In this document: piece by piece, positions 25,201-34,494 of the stretch
How positions within the stretch are numbered: position 1 is the first letter of the stretch
How the letters are laid out: every line of letters starts with the position of its first letter
NCBI RefSeq assembly: GCF_964656455.1
Contig: NC_135716.1
Location: forward strand, 105,246,389-105,310,388
Direction: 5' to 3'
DNA from: Halichoerus grypus
Taxonomy: Eukaryota > Chordata > Mammalia > Carnivora > Phocidae
Length of the DNA stretch: 64,000 nt
The notes under the pieces: model-generated
What the model saw: only the letters and a program-made list of their open reading frames with translations
Told to the model about the DNA's origin: nothing
Database searches by the model: none
Translations under genes and position numbers: made by a program

Positions 25201-26274
25201 TGGAGCCAGTCCACACTGAGAATCCTGAATGCATGGAGCTGAGAGAACTCAGAAATGGAGGAAGAAGAGATGCCTAAAGTCAACAGAGGGCAAAGCTGCA
25301 GGCAGATTTTGCCTATTTGATAAACTTACTGTGTACTAACACTTCAGTTGTCATGTACATCATATATAGCTAGCTAACTAGGCAAGCTAGAGGGGAAGAA
25401 TTCTTTTACCATGACTTTCTAGTGGCCAGTCCATTTTGATCTTAGTGCAAAATGGGCCTTAGGCAGGGTCGAGATACCTATAGCCATTAGGAATGGAGAC
25501 ATTAGTAGAGACTACGTGACATTTTAAACTAGCTTGGCTTCTGGGCTGTGTCCTTTGTGTCTTATTTAGTTTCCACCCCCCTAAATGATAAGTTAAGGTG
25601 GCCTTTTAAAAATAAGACCTCTTTGTTGTGAATCTAGGAGCCTGGGCAGCTTTTAGGAGCCGAGTAGTAAATATCTATCCTGCCATTTTTGGTTCTCAAC
25701 AGGGTCACATACATGGGTTTCTGATGACCACTGAATTATGGCTTGCTATTTAAAATACATACATACTTAAAACATGGTCTGTTAAGACTTTGATATGGTG
25801 TTTATTGACCAGGAGAAGAGGCATATTTTAAGTCCCTTGACAAATATGTTCTGTAGCCCACTTGTCCCAATTTGTGAGAGCCTTACATGTTCAGGAAGTT
25901 TGCAACATTTGGTAGCTTGATATGGGAGAATATACACCTGGAAATCAACAAATGCTACACATCAGGACTTTTTTTTTGGAAGTTAGTTTACCGGCATACT
26001 CACGGGCCTTACAAACTTCTGTTGTTGTTTTTGACAGTTGAAATATTGGATGATGCCAGAATTCAGATCCTTCAGTCATTTACTGTAGCTGAAGCAGAAG
26101 TAAGTCCTCCTTTTCTTATTTACTGACACAAACTTCAATGATAGTCGTTTCTTTCTTTCACGTCTCAATTTTTTCTTTCAGGGTCATGCTTTTAAAAAGG
26201 TGGTGTTTGCAGTTTATATCTGTGGGAATGTGACTTTTCTCATCATCTTCTTATCTGCAATCAACCAACTCTGA
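1025..26274 (+). CDS. FRRS1: FRRS1, ferric-chelate reductase 1 (C-terminal 399 residues, eleven exons)
   Basis: FRRS1 is a membrane protein of the DOMON plus cytochrome b561 family, proposed to pass electrons across membranes and reduce ferric iron. The visible coding sequence joins 1025-1207, 8536-8634, 9958-10105, 17501-17614, 19535-19647, 21242-21328, 23265-23362, 23917-23975, 24799-24942, 26038-26099 and 26182-26274. It totals 1200 nt in one frame with no internal stop, and every intron has GT-AG ends. Visible residues 1 to about 140 are DOMON; about 182-399 are b561 with six hydrophobic helices. Four histidines fit the heme ligands: VHR (221), YHPYLG (253), NWTHWSMG (289) and AWHVG (331). 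Human FRRS1 is about 592 residues, so about 193 residues (signal peptide, reeler domain, start of DOMON) lie to the left of the window. The gene is intact where visible and converges on PALMD. The family assignment is firm from the protein sequence; the reductase role is family knowledge. Confidence 0.96.
2341..2518 (-). mobile_element. Can-SINE, older copy
   Basis: A diverged reverse SINE (catgacctgagctgaaatc and the gagccac end are recognisable). Near-perfect 14-bp duplications flank it: tgtcatatgctttt (2327) and tgtcatgtgctttt (2524). Confidence 0.9.
4594..4791 (-). mobile_element. Can-SINE
   Basis: A reverse SINE from ttttttaaagatttta to cacccaggcgcc, with an 11-bp duplication taccctaccta at 4583-4593 and 4792-4802. 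It sits inside an old L1 remnant. Confidence 0.95.
5024..5239 (-). mobile_element. Can-SINE
   Basis: A reverse SINE with a T tract at the left and the tRNA-like end cacccaggtgccc at the right. The motif attttctct repeats on both sides. Confidence 0.93.
6863..7188 (+). mobile_element. hAT-type non-autonomous DNA transposon
   Basis: A degraded mammal-wide element: aactttttctgtaaagg at the left and ccatagtttgttgattcctg at the right. The same family recurs at 31848 and 49503. Confidence 0.7.
8005..8350 (-). mobile_element. Old L1 3' end (L1MA-like)
   Basis: Text such as gaagtatagttgacacacaa followed by acattagtttcagtacaac is typical of reverse L1M 3' ends. A further small fragment of the same kind lies at 8945-8985. 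Confidence 0.7.
8536..8634 (+). CDS. FRRS1: FRRS1 exon, DOMON domain part 2
   Basis: This exon has 33 codons, phase 0 at both ends, between a tttttag acceptor and a gtaggt donor. It encodes GDDDAYLCIREDQTV through HPVMDSR. The frame follows directly from the previous exon (RWM then GDDD), which fixes the junction. Confidence 0.95.
8635..9957 (+). other. FRRS1 intron, 1.3 kb
   Basis: An extremely AT-rich block (8800-8960) is followed by a moderately GC segment at about 9070-9530 that I do not recognise, possibly an old LTR. An L1-type 3' end lies at about 9640-9820. Confidence 0.5.
9640..9820 (+). mobile_element. Old L1 3' end fragment
   Basis: Sense L1M-type tail (ctaatgtacagcatgatga and tgtattgtatactgg), ending in a short A run. 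Confidence 0.6.
9958..10105 (+). CDS. FRRS1: FRRS1 exon, DOMON domain part 3
   Basis: This exon is 148 nt, phase 0 to phase 1. The acceptor is tttgtag and the donor gtacgt. It encodes GALEDLAWRLADGVMQ through FLADGAADD, with the NRFDLN strand of the DOMON domain. The last base supplies the first position of a split glycine codon. Confidence 0.95.
11325..11520 (-). repeat. MIR
   Basis: A reverse MIR: gaggaaacagaggcttagg followed by taatttgcccaga and gctggaatttgaatcca. Confidence 0.75.
11650..11860 (-). repeat. MIR
   Basis: A reverse MIR with aggaggaaactggaacct, ggctaagtaactcgttcc and a decayed remainder. It lies close to the MIR at 11325. Confidence 0.65.
11968..12151 (+). mobile_element. 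Can-SINE, sense to FRRS1
   Basis: A forward SINE from ggggcacctgggtggctc to the A-rich tail after aaataaataaaatc. The duplication aaacttgatactta is at about 11954-11967 and 12153-12166. Confidence 0.95.
12463..12615 (+). mobile_element. MER20/MER3-like hAT element
   Basis: Degraded copy: tttctcaaagtgtggccc at the left, then cagaaccatttggagtgac and a central ctgcaggtgatt. Confidence 0.55.
12843..13035 (-). mobile_element. Can-SINE
   Basis: A reverse SINE ending gccacctgggtgcccc. A short near-repeat (agactcatttt / ggactcatttt) flanks it. Confidence 0.93.
14880..15078 (-). mobile_element. Can-SINE inserted in an old L1
   Basis: A reverse SINE with a perfect 14-bp duplication atctgaggtctttt at 14866-14879 and 15079-15092. 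It interrupts the antisense L1 body. Confidence 0.95.
15386..15576 (+). mobile_element. Can-SINE inserted in an old L1
   Basis: A forward SINE from ggggcgcctgggtggctc to an A-rich tail. The near-duplication aagttttaaagttaa / aaattttaaagttaa lies at 15371 and 15577. Confidence 0.95.
16096..16302 (-). mobile_element. Can-SINE inserted in an old L1
   Basis: A reverse SINE flanked by taagtctttttttt at 16082 and 16303. Confidence 0.94.
17501..17614 (+). CDS. FRRS1: FRRS1 exon, end of DOMON and linker to b561
   Basis: This exon is 114 nt, phase 1 at both ends. The acceptor is aaatttcag and the donor gtaagt, a perfect consensus. It encodes KIYKHSQQPLITYEKY through FFLLKAH and carries the protein from the DOMON domain to the first membrane helix. 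A young L1 lies in the following intron, about 280 bases downstream. Confidence 0.95.
17892..18458 (-). mobile_element. 5'-truncated carnivoran L1 with a double 3' tail
   Basis: In the sense of the element (- strand) two related 3' modules lie in tandem. Each contains aaacaaactgagggtt and a stretch about tens of bases on dealing with a dated 'cactggg...' segment. The first ends in an A/G-rich tract; the second ends with taatgtatggggattaac and an A-rich tail. A perfect 19-bp duplication (gagtgccctagttatttct) flanks it at 17873-17891 and 18459-18477. It is a young insertion antisense to FRRS1. Confidence 0.9.
19125..19350 (+). repeat. MIR, well preserved
   Basis: A forward MIR nearly full length: catggttaagagcacag, ttcggatcccaactttg, gagttacttaacttctc, ttgttataaagatcaatta and cagtgcctggcacacgg. 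Confidence 0.9.
19535..19647 (+). CDS. FRRS1: FRRS1 exon, b561 helix 1
   Basis: This exon is 113 nt, phase 1 to phase 0. The acceptor is cacctgcag and the donor gtaggt. The peptide GALMFVAWMTTVSIGVLIAR is the first membrane segment, followed by FFKSVWSKAFFGQAAWFQ. The next exon starts at the VHR heme-ligand motif. Confidence 0.95.
21242..21328 (+). CDS. FRRS1: FRRS1 exon, b561 helix 2 with VHR heme-ligand histidine
   Basis: This exon has 29 codons, phase 0 at both ends. The acceptor is acccctgcag and the donor gtaggt. It encodes VHRMLMLTTTALTCIAFV then LPFVYRGGWSW. The histidine of VHR is the expected first heme ligand of the domain. The last codon is TGG (Trp), where I recall Arg in human FRRS1. 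Confidence 0.94.
22925..23125 (+). repeat. MIR
   Basis: A forward MIR: tctctaagcctcagttccc, then atataaagtacatgcctgg and agtaggtgctcagtgaa. Confidence 0.75.
23265..23362 (+). CDS. FRRS1: FRRS1 exon, b561 helix 3 with YHPYLG motif
   Basis: This exon is 98 nt, phase 0 to phase 2. The acceptor is ttgttcag and the donor gtactt. It encodes YAGYHPYLGCIVMILAVL then QPLLAAFRPTLHDPR. The histidine of YHPYLG matches the conserved b561 heme ligand. A 5'-truncated L1 tail begins about 70 bases after the exon. Confidence 0.95.
23432..23715 (-). mobile_element. 5'-truncated carnivoran L1 3' tail
   Basis: The same distal 3' module as in the L1 at 17892, without the proximal one. The near-duplication aaactaattccttttt / aaactaactccttttt flanks it (23416 and 23717). 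Confidence 0.9.
23917..23975 (+). CDS. FRRS1: FRRS1 exon, NWTHWSMG heme-ligand motif
   Basis: This short exon is 59 nt, phase 2 to phase 1. The acceptor is tttggtag and the donor gtaagt. It encodes RQMFNWTHWSMGTAARIIA. The histidine in NWTHWS is the third candidate heme ligand, and the end of the exon opens helix 4. Confidence 0.95.
24799..24942 (+). CDS. FRRS1: FRRS1 exon, b561 helices 4-5
   Basis: This exon is 144 nt, phase 1 at both ends. The acceptor is ataaatgtag and the donor gtaacc. It encodes VAAMFLGMDLPGLDLP, then GRWKTYTMIGFVAWHVG and MEIVLEIHAYRLSRK. AWHVG supplies the fourth candidate heme-ligand histidine. Confidence 0.95.
26038..26099 (+). CDS. FRRS1: FRRS1 exon, cytosolic loop before last helix
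   Basis: This exon is 62 nt, phase 1 to phase 0. The acceptor is tttttgacag and the donor gtaagt. It encodes VEILDDARIQILQSFTVAEA then E, a charged loop between helices 5 and 6. Confidence 0.95.
26182..26274 (+). CDS. FRRS1: FRRS1 last coding exon, helix 6 and stop
   Basis: The acceptor is ttctttcag, and 31 codons end at TGA 26272-26274. It encodes GHAFKKVVFAVYICGN then VTFLIIFLSAINQL, the last membrane helix with a very short tail. The 3' UTR follows in the same exon. Confidence 0.95.
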   Translation, partial: GHAFKKVVFAVYICGNVTFLIIFLSAINQL

Positions 26275-27040
26275 GCAAGCAAAGACCTTGGCTTTGCAGA
26301 CCAGATGATAATGATCATTAAGCCAAAGAAACTTGAAGCTTATACTGACTGCTTGGAGCATATTCATGAATTCTGAATTGGAAGAGCAGGTCATATCTGT
26401 AGAGGAATTCTGAGTAGCGGTCTTTAGAGATCAACTTTTAGCAGGGTCCTGTGGACTCTAAAAAGGACGTCAAGCCTTTATGTGTGGTTCTGAGTGTTAC
26501 CGGGGAAGGTTATCCTTGAGGAGAAATGACTCTCAGATATTTTCCATGATGAGGTTTTTAGAATGTTAGCATTTAAGAAAAGAACTGTTTGGAAAGACAG
26601 AAATGATGTTATTTGGAGGGAATGGAGATTGTATTAAAGTGAATATATTTTGGACTATAAAGGTGCTGTTTTAAAGACAATATTTATGCTAGTTTATCTG
26701 AATGGTCTTTCTTAGGACATTTTTTTGAGAAACTATGTTTTTCAGTCCAGTTTTTTGGACATGTCCTTTTTTCTATGTATTCTGTTACTTCTCTGGTAAA
26801 GGTGGAAGTGGGGCTAACTTACATTGTATTAACATTTAAATATATTATGGATATTAGAATTTCTTTCTTAGCAGTGAAATGCAAATGTGCATCTTCTGCT
26901 TAAGACTGTATTTATATATTCAGTTACAGGGCTGAAAGGACATTTTATATATTAATTGTTTTGACTCTAAGATTTAAGTCCTAGCTTTTGGAGATTGTAG
27001 ACTTGCATTTCAAAAATAATAAAATTTACCCTTGTGAATA
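26275..27040 (+). other. FRRS1: FRRS1 3' UTR (proximal end)
   Basis: AT-rich, repeat-free sequence directly follows the FRRS1 stop codon, up to just past the first good poly(A) signal. Longer forms are possible because further AATAAA copies occur at about 27071 and 27920-27940. No other gene signal is seen to about 28100. Confidence 0.6.
27018..27023 (+). terminator. Candidate FRRS1 polyadenylation signal AATAAA
   Basis: A canonical AATAAA lies 744 bases after the FRRS1 stop, with T/GT-rich sequence (ctctctttctttgtgg) about 30-50 bases downstream, as expected of a cleavage site. It is the first such hexamer after the stop. Confidence 0.5.
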
Positions 27041-29151
27041 TATTTAGCAGTTACTCTCTTTCTTTGTGGTAATAAATAATATGGATGGTTCTTTTTTGTT
27101 AGAAGTTCCTGATGGTGTAATGAATTAGAATATTTTCCTTCCTACTCCAATAATCTCTTTTTTAATGGTTGGATTTCATATTTGCTATGAGGACATCTAG
27201 CCAGTGGGTGGCGCCATAATACCAAAGTACTGCTTTGTTCCTGTTCATTGTGTTGTTAACTCATTTTTAGTACTTAGGTAATACCATGTAGTGGCATTTC
27301 CCTTACATTCACCAACTCTTAATCTTTATTTGAAAAGTTTCTGCCTTTTTTGGGGGGGAGAGGGGGCTGGGGTTGTGAGTTAGAAACTGAAATTAGGGAC
27401 TATTATTATTTTTCTGGTTACATTTCTGTTTGTTTTCTAACCATGATTATTTGTAACTATTGCTTGGTAGTTCCCTTTACGTTCATCTGACCCTGTGATA
27501 AATGAATATAACTATCTTAAGCAGAGGAAGCAAGCAAAACTGGACATTCCTAAAAAAATATTTAGGAAGGCATATTTTATTTTTTAGGTGTTCTGTCTGA
27601 TTATCTTATAGTTTCTGCTTAGTCCAAGGACCTAATTTGTATTTGGTGTAAATAATAGCCTTGTCTGTGTTTCCTACATCTTTTATGGGGTAAAACGGTA
27701 TGGAAGTTTTAGTTTTGTTCCTTATATAGGTGTTTATCATAAATAGCTTAGGGTTGAGATGTGGATCTTCTGTGTTCATGTTCTGTGAGTGCCAGGCTAT
27801 TTACAGTCTAAACTTTCCTTTTAAATACTTTCATTAAAAACATTTTTTTAAAATATAAAAAATTAAGTGTGCACTAAAATATTTTCCTCCAGTTTTCACT
27901 TATATGGGGCTTAAAGGTTAATAAATTTCTTTTAATAAATTATATTCTGTATATGACAAAGAAAACTTCCTTTAAAGGGAAAATGAACCTTGGTGTTTAG
28001 TTTTCAAATATGTGAGGTTATTGGGTTTCTAGTACTGAGGCTAAGATATTTTAACTTTTTCTTTTTCCCTGATTCATCTGTTGGCACTGTTTTGCTGTAT
28101 CATCAATTGATATACAGAGTTGTCCAAAAAGTCTTTCTTATTTAATCTTGATAAAGACACCATTTTATTAATACCAAATTATGATTTTTCTGCTTATGAA
28201 TGGTTGATATCCACAGATTGAAAAATGCTTATTTTTCACTCCTGTCATTATTTCTTTTTGTTTTTGTAATAAACAATTTTTTTTTACAACTTCTTTTGAT
28301 AGGAGTGATTGTAAAACTAAATGTCTTTAGATCTTCAGCAGTGTTGCCCCCAGTGATCAAAATCATAAGTTTTCTTCCTAAAGATGATTTCCTCTATAAA
28401 ATAAAAATATGTGTTTTGGAAAAGATGAAACAAATTCTCGAAAACTACGGTTGGGGTAGCATTCACAGCTGAGGCTATTCTTTGCTTTTATTATTTTCTG
28501 CTCTGTGGAAATGAATCTTAAGGGTGTAGGTAGCCTATGGCATAAGTTGGCGAATAAATGAATCAAAATCCCTTTAGTGCTTACTTGATTTCAATCAGGA
28601 TTTTGGCTGTAATGTGTGTGAAGTGATATTCATCCCTTCCACATCCTGCCTCAGTCCAGGATGCAGTGAAAAAAGACGGTGCCGACCGGCAGTCAATGCC
28701 AGCTAGGAAGCTCTAGGGGCACATGTAGCTTTTGGCTGAAATTTTATTTATCTCTGTGTTCTGGTAAAGCAGGAAAAAAAAAAGAACAAATGTCCTTGTT
28801 TAAGATAATCCATTATAGATGGGAATGAAAGATAGGAGTCTTCTAAGCTCTTCTCAAATTTGATTAGGATACACCCTGTTCCTATCCATATCCTGCTTCT
28901 TTCCTCCTTGCCCAGTACCCAGGCTCATCTGCACCCAGGTCCCTGATGGTCATGATGATGCCTAGAATGCCCATTGTGTTTCTCTCTTTCTAGCAAAAGC
29001 TAGTTTATCAAGTTCTATCTCAAGATCTTTCTTGTCCTTGGAGCCTTCCCTGGCTGTCCCTTCCACATGGGTCTCTCCTGACCATCCTCATGAGTGGTGT
29101 GGTATTGGGCTATGAGGCAGCTGATCCTGTCAATTAAAAAGGATTGGGAGT

Positions 29152-29355
29152 GGGGCGCCTGGGTGGCTCAGTTGATTAAGAGCCTGCCTTCAGCTCAGGT
29201 CATGATCTCGGGATCCTGGGACCGATCCTGTGTTGGGCTCCCTGCTCAGCGGGGAGCCTGCTTCTCCCTCTCCCTCGGTCCCCCCCCCCACACCCGCTCA
29301 TGTGCTCTCTCTTTCTCAAATAAATAAATAAAATCTTCAAAAAAATAAAAAAAAA
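29152..29355 (+). mobile_element. Can-SINE
   Basis: A forward SINE (ggggcgcctgggtggctc) ending in aaataaataaataaaatc and A-rich sequence. The weak duplication aaaaggattgggag / aaaaggaccaggag flanks it. Confidence 0.93.
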
Positions 29356-29404
29356 AGGACCAGGAGTTTGGGAATGGAGTTGGAAGATCTTTGTGTGCAT
29401 GTTT

Positions 29405-29500
29405 ATATTACAAGTTGCCTATCCTTGGGCAAGTGACTTATGTCTTCTCTGAATCTGGTTCCTCACAGGGCAGTTGTGAGGAATGAATGAAGTGATTTCA
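29405..29500 (+). repeat. MIR fragment
   Basis: A forward core fragment: cttgggcaagtgacttatg, then cagttgtgaggaatgaatg. Confidence 0.6.
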
Positions 29501-29599
29501 ACAAAAGTTGCTTTGTACATGTTATTGATGATGTGGGTGCTGTTTGATTACAGTGTTAAACTTTAGTTCTTTTTGCATATAAAATGTATATTTTTGTTT

Positions 29600-30640
29600 T
29601 ATAAGAAGTTTTGATTTTCACCATGAAAACATTATGCTCAGTGAAATAGCCAGGCATAAATGGACAACCAGGGTGTGATTTTATTTATTTGAAGTACCTA
29701 GACTTGTTAAATTTCATAGAGAAGAAAGTAGAGCGGTGATTACCAGGAGCTGAGGGAGAAGAGGGAATGTTTAAATGTTTAAAACAGTTTCTGGGGCACC
29801 TGGGTGGCTCAGCCGTTAAGCGCCTGCCTTCAGCTCAGGTCATGATCCCAAGGTCCTGGGATTGAGCCCCTCATCGGGCTCCCTGCTATGTGGGAAGTCT
29901 GCTTCTCCCTCTCCCACTCCCCCTGCTTGTGCTCCGCCTCTCACTGTGTCTCTCTCTGTCAAATAAATAAGTAAAATCTTTAAAAAAAAACAAAAAACAG
30001 AGTTTCTGTTTGGGATGATGAAATAGTTCTGGAGATTGGTTGTGGTTATGCTTGCATAATACTGAATGTATTTGATGCAATGAATTGTACACTTAAAAAT
30101 GGTTAAAATGGTAAATGTTGTGTTATGCATATTTTTAACAATAAAAAACAAAAGAAATTTGGTGTTCATAGCAGCACTAGTCACAATAGCCAAATGGTGG
30201 AACTAGCCCACACGTCCATCAACAGGTGAATGGATAAACAAATTGTGGTCATACATATAAGAGAATATTATCAGCCATAGAAAGGAATGAGGTACTACTA
30301 CATGCTATAATGTGGAAGAACCTTCAAAACACTATAGTAAGTGGAAGAAGTCAGATGTAAAAGGTCACATATTATGATTCCACTTACATGAAATATCCAG
30401 AATAGGTAAATTCATAGAGACAGCAGAGTGGTGGTTGCCATAGTCTTGAGGGTGGGGGAGGAGGGAATGAGTAATTGCATACTGGGAGTAAGATTTTATT
30501 TTGGAGTGATGAAAAAGTTTTGGAGATAGAGGTGATAGTTGTACAACATTGTGAATGTGAGAAATGCCACTAAATTGTCCACTATAAAATGGTTATTTTA
30601 TGTTGTGTGACTATCACCTCCATTAAACAAATACTTGTCT
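29600..30640 (+). mobile_element. Two old L1 3' ends in tandem
   Basis: Two copies of a similar L1 3' segment: 29600-30160 (split by a SINE) and 30160-30640. Both have text such as ggtgattaccagg or gtggtggttgcc and a similar taaaatggtt... end. Confidence 0.75.
29793..29993 (+). mobile_element. Can-SINE inserted in an L1 3' end
   Basis: A forward SINE starting ggggcacctgggtggctc. The flanks aaaacagtttctg / aaacagagtttctg mark the target site in the L1 remnant. Confidence 0.93.
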
Positions 30641-31547
30641 TATTACTGCTTTTGGATTATACCTTTGGGTGGAAGGTCCTGGGGTTTTTGCTGGCCCTAA
30701 ACTTGGTATCAGCTTCGTTATCTCATTATCAAAGAAGTTAATGGAATTTTATGTTATGCCTGGTTATATACCTCTAGTTTAGGGGAGAAAAAGTCCCTGG
30801 AACATATCTTTAGAAGTATATCTTCTTCATATGATGTCTTATTCATGTGTAAAAGAAATTGTTATTGTACTCTGGGTTTCCTGTAAGGACCTAAACACAT
30901 TTTCTGATTTGTCCTCAGACACTGCTATATGGTAATCAAATTCTTGGTATAAGAATTTCCTGAACCCATGTGCCTTAAATATGTACCGCCAATAATGGCC
31001 GGGTGAGATCCTGCCAAACTGACTCTCCTCCAGAAAACTAGTGTAAACTTCAAAAAAGTAGCTATGTGAGGGTCCCAGAGAGTGAACAGAAGTAGGAGGA
31101 TGCTGGAGAGGAGTCCACACTCAGAGGAGGCAAATTGTTTAGAGTGCCCTGTTTTCAAAGTTTTTAAGTTCCGGGCAGTTGTAGTCAACTGTGTGTGGTG
31201 CTGGGTGGCAGGGGAACCACAGTGCTTCTGGCAGAGGAAACCGGAGGACTGATGGCTGGGCCAACTACCGCTGTCAGGGGGAGGGGTGAGGTGATCTTGG
31301 AAAGAAAACATGAGAGAGGAGATCCCAATTCCTATTTGCCAAAAGCTCTGGTTGACCCTTGGATATGTTCACATGAGTGAAGCAAACACAAAGCAGTTAG
31401 AGCAAAGAAAAAAAGTTGACCTGAGATTTGAGCTGTAACACAAGAAACAGAGTTTGCGTTCTAACCCAGTTAATTGGAAAAGTTAATTGCTTCATTTCCA
31501 ATGAAGGAGCATTCATTGGAGAAAAATAAGAGAATCCAGTATTTTTT

Positions 31548-31744
31548 TAAAAGATTTATTTATTTGAGAGAGAGAGAGAACGTGTGTGTGGGGGGGTGCA
31601 GGGACAGAGGGAGAGGGAGAAGGAGAGAAGCAGACTCCCCCAAGTGCAGAGCCCACATGGGGCTCGATCCCATGACCCATGAGATCATGGCCTGAGCTGA
31701 AATCAAGAGTCGGATGCTTAACTGACTGAGCCACCCAGGTGCCT
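31548..31744 (-). mobile_element. Can-SINE
   Basis: A reverse SINE with a TG/GA-rich centre. It is flanked by gagaatccagtattttt (31530) and gagaatccggtattttt (31745), one mismatch. Confidence 0.94.
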
Positions 31745-31847
31745 GAGAATCCGGTATTTTTATAACCTAATATTTTATGATGTACAGATGATAATCCAGA
31801 ATTACCTAAGGTAAGAAGAACCAGGAAATTCTGACCCATTCTCCAAA

Positions 31848-32084
31848 GTAAAGGTTGGCTATCTTTTTCTCTAAAGGGCTTGATAAGTAATATTTTAGGC
31901 ATTGTGAACTACATATCGTCTCTGTAGAATATATATATGGTTTTCTTGTTTTGTTTTTTAACTAATTCTTCAAAAATTTGAGAAACCATTTTTAGCTTGT
32001 GGGTCATGGAAAAACATACAAAAACATACACAAACAGGATGTGGGATGGATTTCGCCTATGGGCTATAGTTTTTCAACCCATGC
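31848..32084 (+). mobile_element. hAT-type DNA transposon, degraded
   Basis: Related to the copy at 6863: ggctatctttttctctaaag at the left and gggctatagtttttcaaccc at the right, with about 100 bases lost or changed in the middle. Confidence 0.6.
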
Positions 32085-32837
32085 TTTAAAGAAAGAATAA
32101 TCAATGAAGACCAACCTTAAAGATTTCTTAGATGATTAGATTCAGGAGATAAGGATTTTAAAGCATCTATTATAACTATTCTCATGATATAAAAGAATAT
32201 ATGCTTGCTATAAATAAAAAATATGCATAGAAATAGAAACAATACAGAAGGACCATATAGAAATTGGAGAGCTGAAAAAATAAAACTATTTGAAAAATTC
32301 CCTGGAGGGAATTAATATCAGAATGGAGACGACAAAGAAAAAAACCCATGAATTTGAAGACAGATCAATAGAGATTGTCTAATGTTTTAAGAGAAGAAGG
32401 AAAAAAAATTGGAAAAGAATTGAACAGAGTCTCTGGGACCTGTTAAATAATAGCATCTTTAGGTGTTATCTAAGAAGGAGAGGAGAATCTGAGGAGATTA
32501 TGACTGGAAAAATCCCCAAATATGCTAAAAAGCTTAACTTTACTCACTCATGATGCAGGAAAACAACTTCAGCAAAAAAAAAAAAAAAAAAATGAAGGCA
32601 GTTATGCTTTTTAAAATCATAGTCAAGCTTTTGAAAGCAAAAAAACATAGAGCAAATCTTGAAATGAGAAAGAGAAAAAGGAGGGATTATATACAGGAAA
32701 ACAATGATTTAACATCTGACTTCTCATAGGAATATATAGAGGCCAGAGAAAGTAGAACATCTTTAAAGTGCTGAAAGAAAAAGTCATCAAGAATTCTACC
32801 TGAAAAAAAAAAATCCTTCAAGAATGAGGGCAAAATG

Positions 32838-33043
32838 GGGGCACCTGGGTGGCTCAGTTGGTTAAGTGTCTGCCTTTAGCTCCGGTCGTGATCCCAGGGT
32901 CCTGGGACTGAGCTTCATGTTGGGCTCCCTGCTCAGCAGAGCCTGCTTTTCCCTCTCCCTCTGCCCAATCCTACCCCCCCCCCCAGCTTGTGCTCTCTCT
33001 CTACCTATCTATCTCAAAAAATAAATACAATATTTTTTAAAAA
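32838..33043 (+). mobile_element. Can-SINE inserted in an old L1
   Basis: A forward SINE with a perfect 18-bp duplication aagaatgagggcaaaatg at 32820 and 33044. Confidence 0.95.
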
Positions 33044-34310
33044 AAGAATGAGGGCAAAATGATGACATTTTGGGGTGAAAGACATCTAAGATAATTTGTT
33101 GCTAGCACATTTGAACTATAAGAAATGCAAAAGGAAGTTCTGCAGGCTAAAGAGAAGTGATACTAAATGGGAGCATGGATCCTCAGAATGGAATGAAGAG
33201 CACTCAAAATGGTAAATAATTGGTAAATATAAAATGCTTTTTGGGCTTTTCCCATTTAAATTCTTTATAATAAATATGTCTGTTTAAAGCAAGCAAACAA
33301 AAAAGCCTACATTGTTTCATGGGGGCTTATAATATAGGTGAATGTACTACATATAACAAGTTAGTATAAAAGATGGGAAAGGATAATGGACCTATATAGT
33401 TGCAAAATGTCTGCATTTTATTTAAAGTTGTACAATGTTAGTTCTCAGTTCTAATGCAAAAAGTTAAGAATGTATATTTTAATTCCTAGAGAAAAAAATA
33501 AGACATATATAAAAAGCCAAAAAAAGATTTAACATGGAATTCTAAAATTATTTAAATAACTTTGAAAGGCAAGAAAGGAAAAATAAAGGAGGAAAAACAG
33601 AGGGGATAGAGAACAAATAATAAAATGGTAGGCCAAAACTCAACCATATTAATAATCACATTAAACATTAGTGGACTAAATACTCCAATTAAAGGGCAGA
33701 GAATGTCAGACTGATAAAGGAAAACCCATGATGTGACTTAAATATAAAGAGGCAGATAGGTTGAAAGCAAATGAGTGAAAAAAGGTATACCATGAAATAG
33801 TAAGAACAAGGGGGCTGAAATGTCTGTATTTATGCTAGATAAATTCATTTCCAGCCAAGAGTATTATTAGAGATAAAAGGAGACCTTTCTTAATGACTGA
33901 AGTATTCATTTATCAAGAATACACTGCATTCATAATTGTTATGTTCCTACTAGACTTCAAAACACATGAAGAAAGAGTTGGCAGAATTAAAGAGAAGCAC
34001 TCATTCATGATATAAAATACACAGCAAATGTGAAATAAAAGGGAATTTCTCAATCTGATAAAGTTATCTAAGAACAACCTATAGCTAACATCATACTTGG
34101 TGGTGAATGACTGAATATTTTCCTTCTAAGATCAGGAACAAGACAAGACAAACACATTAGCCATTTTGCATCTCCATGGTATTGGAGGTTTTAGCAAGGG
34201 CAATTAGGCAAGAAAAAGAAGTAAAAGGCATCCAGATTGTAAAGGAAGAAGTAAAACTATCACTCTTTACAGATATATACAGATATCTTATATATAGAAA
34301 ACCCTAAGGA

Positions 34311-34494
34311 GGGGCGCCTGGGTGGCTCAGTTGTTTAAGTCACTGCTTTCGGCTCAGGTCATGATCCCAGGGTCCTGGGATTGAGCCCCGCATCGGGCTC
34401 CTTGCTTGGCGGGAAGTCTGCTTCTCCCTCTCCCATTGTCTCTCTCTCTGTCAATTAAATAAATAAATAAAAAATCTTAAAAAAAAAAAAAAAA
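34311..34494 (+). mobile_element. Can-SINE inserted in an old L1
   Basis: A forward SINE starting ggggcgcctgggtggctc with an A tail at 34479-34494. The target-site remnants are aaccctaagga / aatcctaagga. Confidence 0.94.

Larger units (their letters stand above)
21329..26037 (+). other. FRRS1 introns between the helix-2 and loop exons
   Basis: The introns hold a MIR 3' fragment (about 21730-21790), a sense MIR (22925-23125) and an antisense L1 tail (23432-23715). The stretches 21790-22900, 23980-24790 and 24950-26030 are unique AT-rich sequence with no gene signal. Confidence 0.6.

Noticed and set aside
29840..30193. ORFs of 60-130 codons overlapping SINEs (also at 13, 12836, 15382, 31513, 51809, 57436 and others)
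   Set aside because: They are translations of the SINE body and its GA-rich or CT-rich parts. The same peptide text recurs at each SINE.
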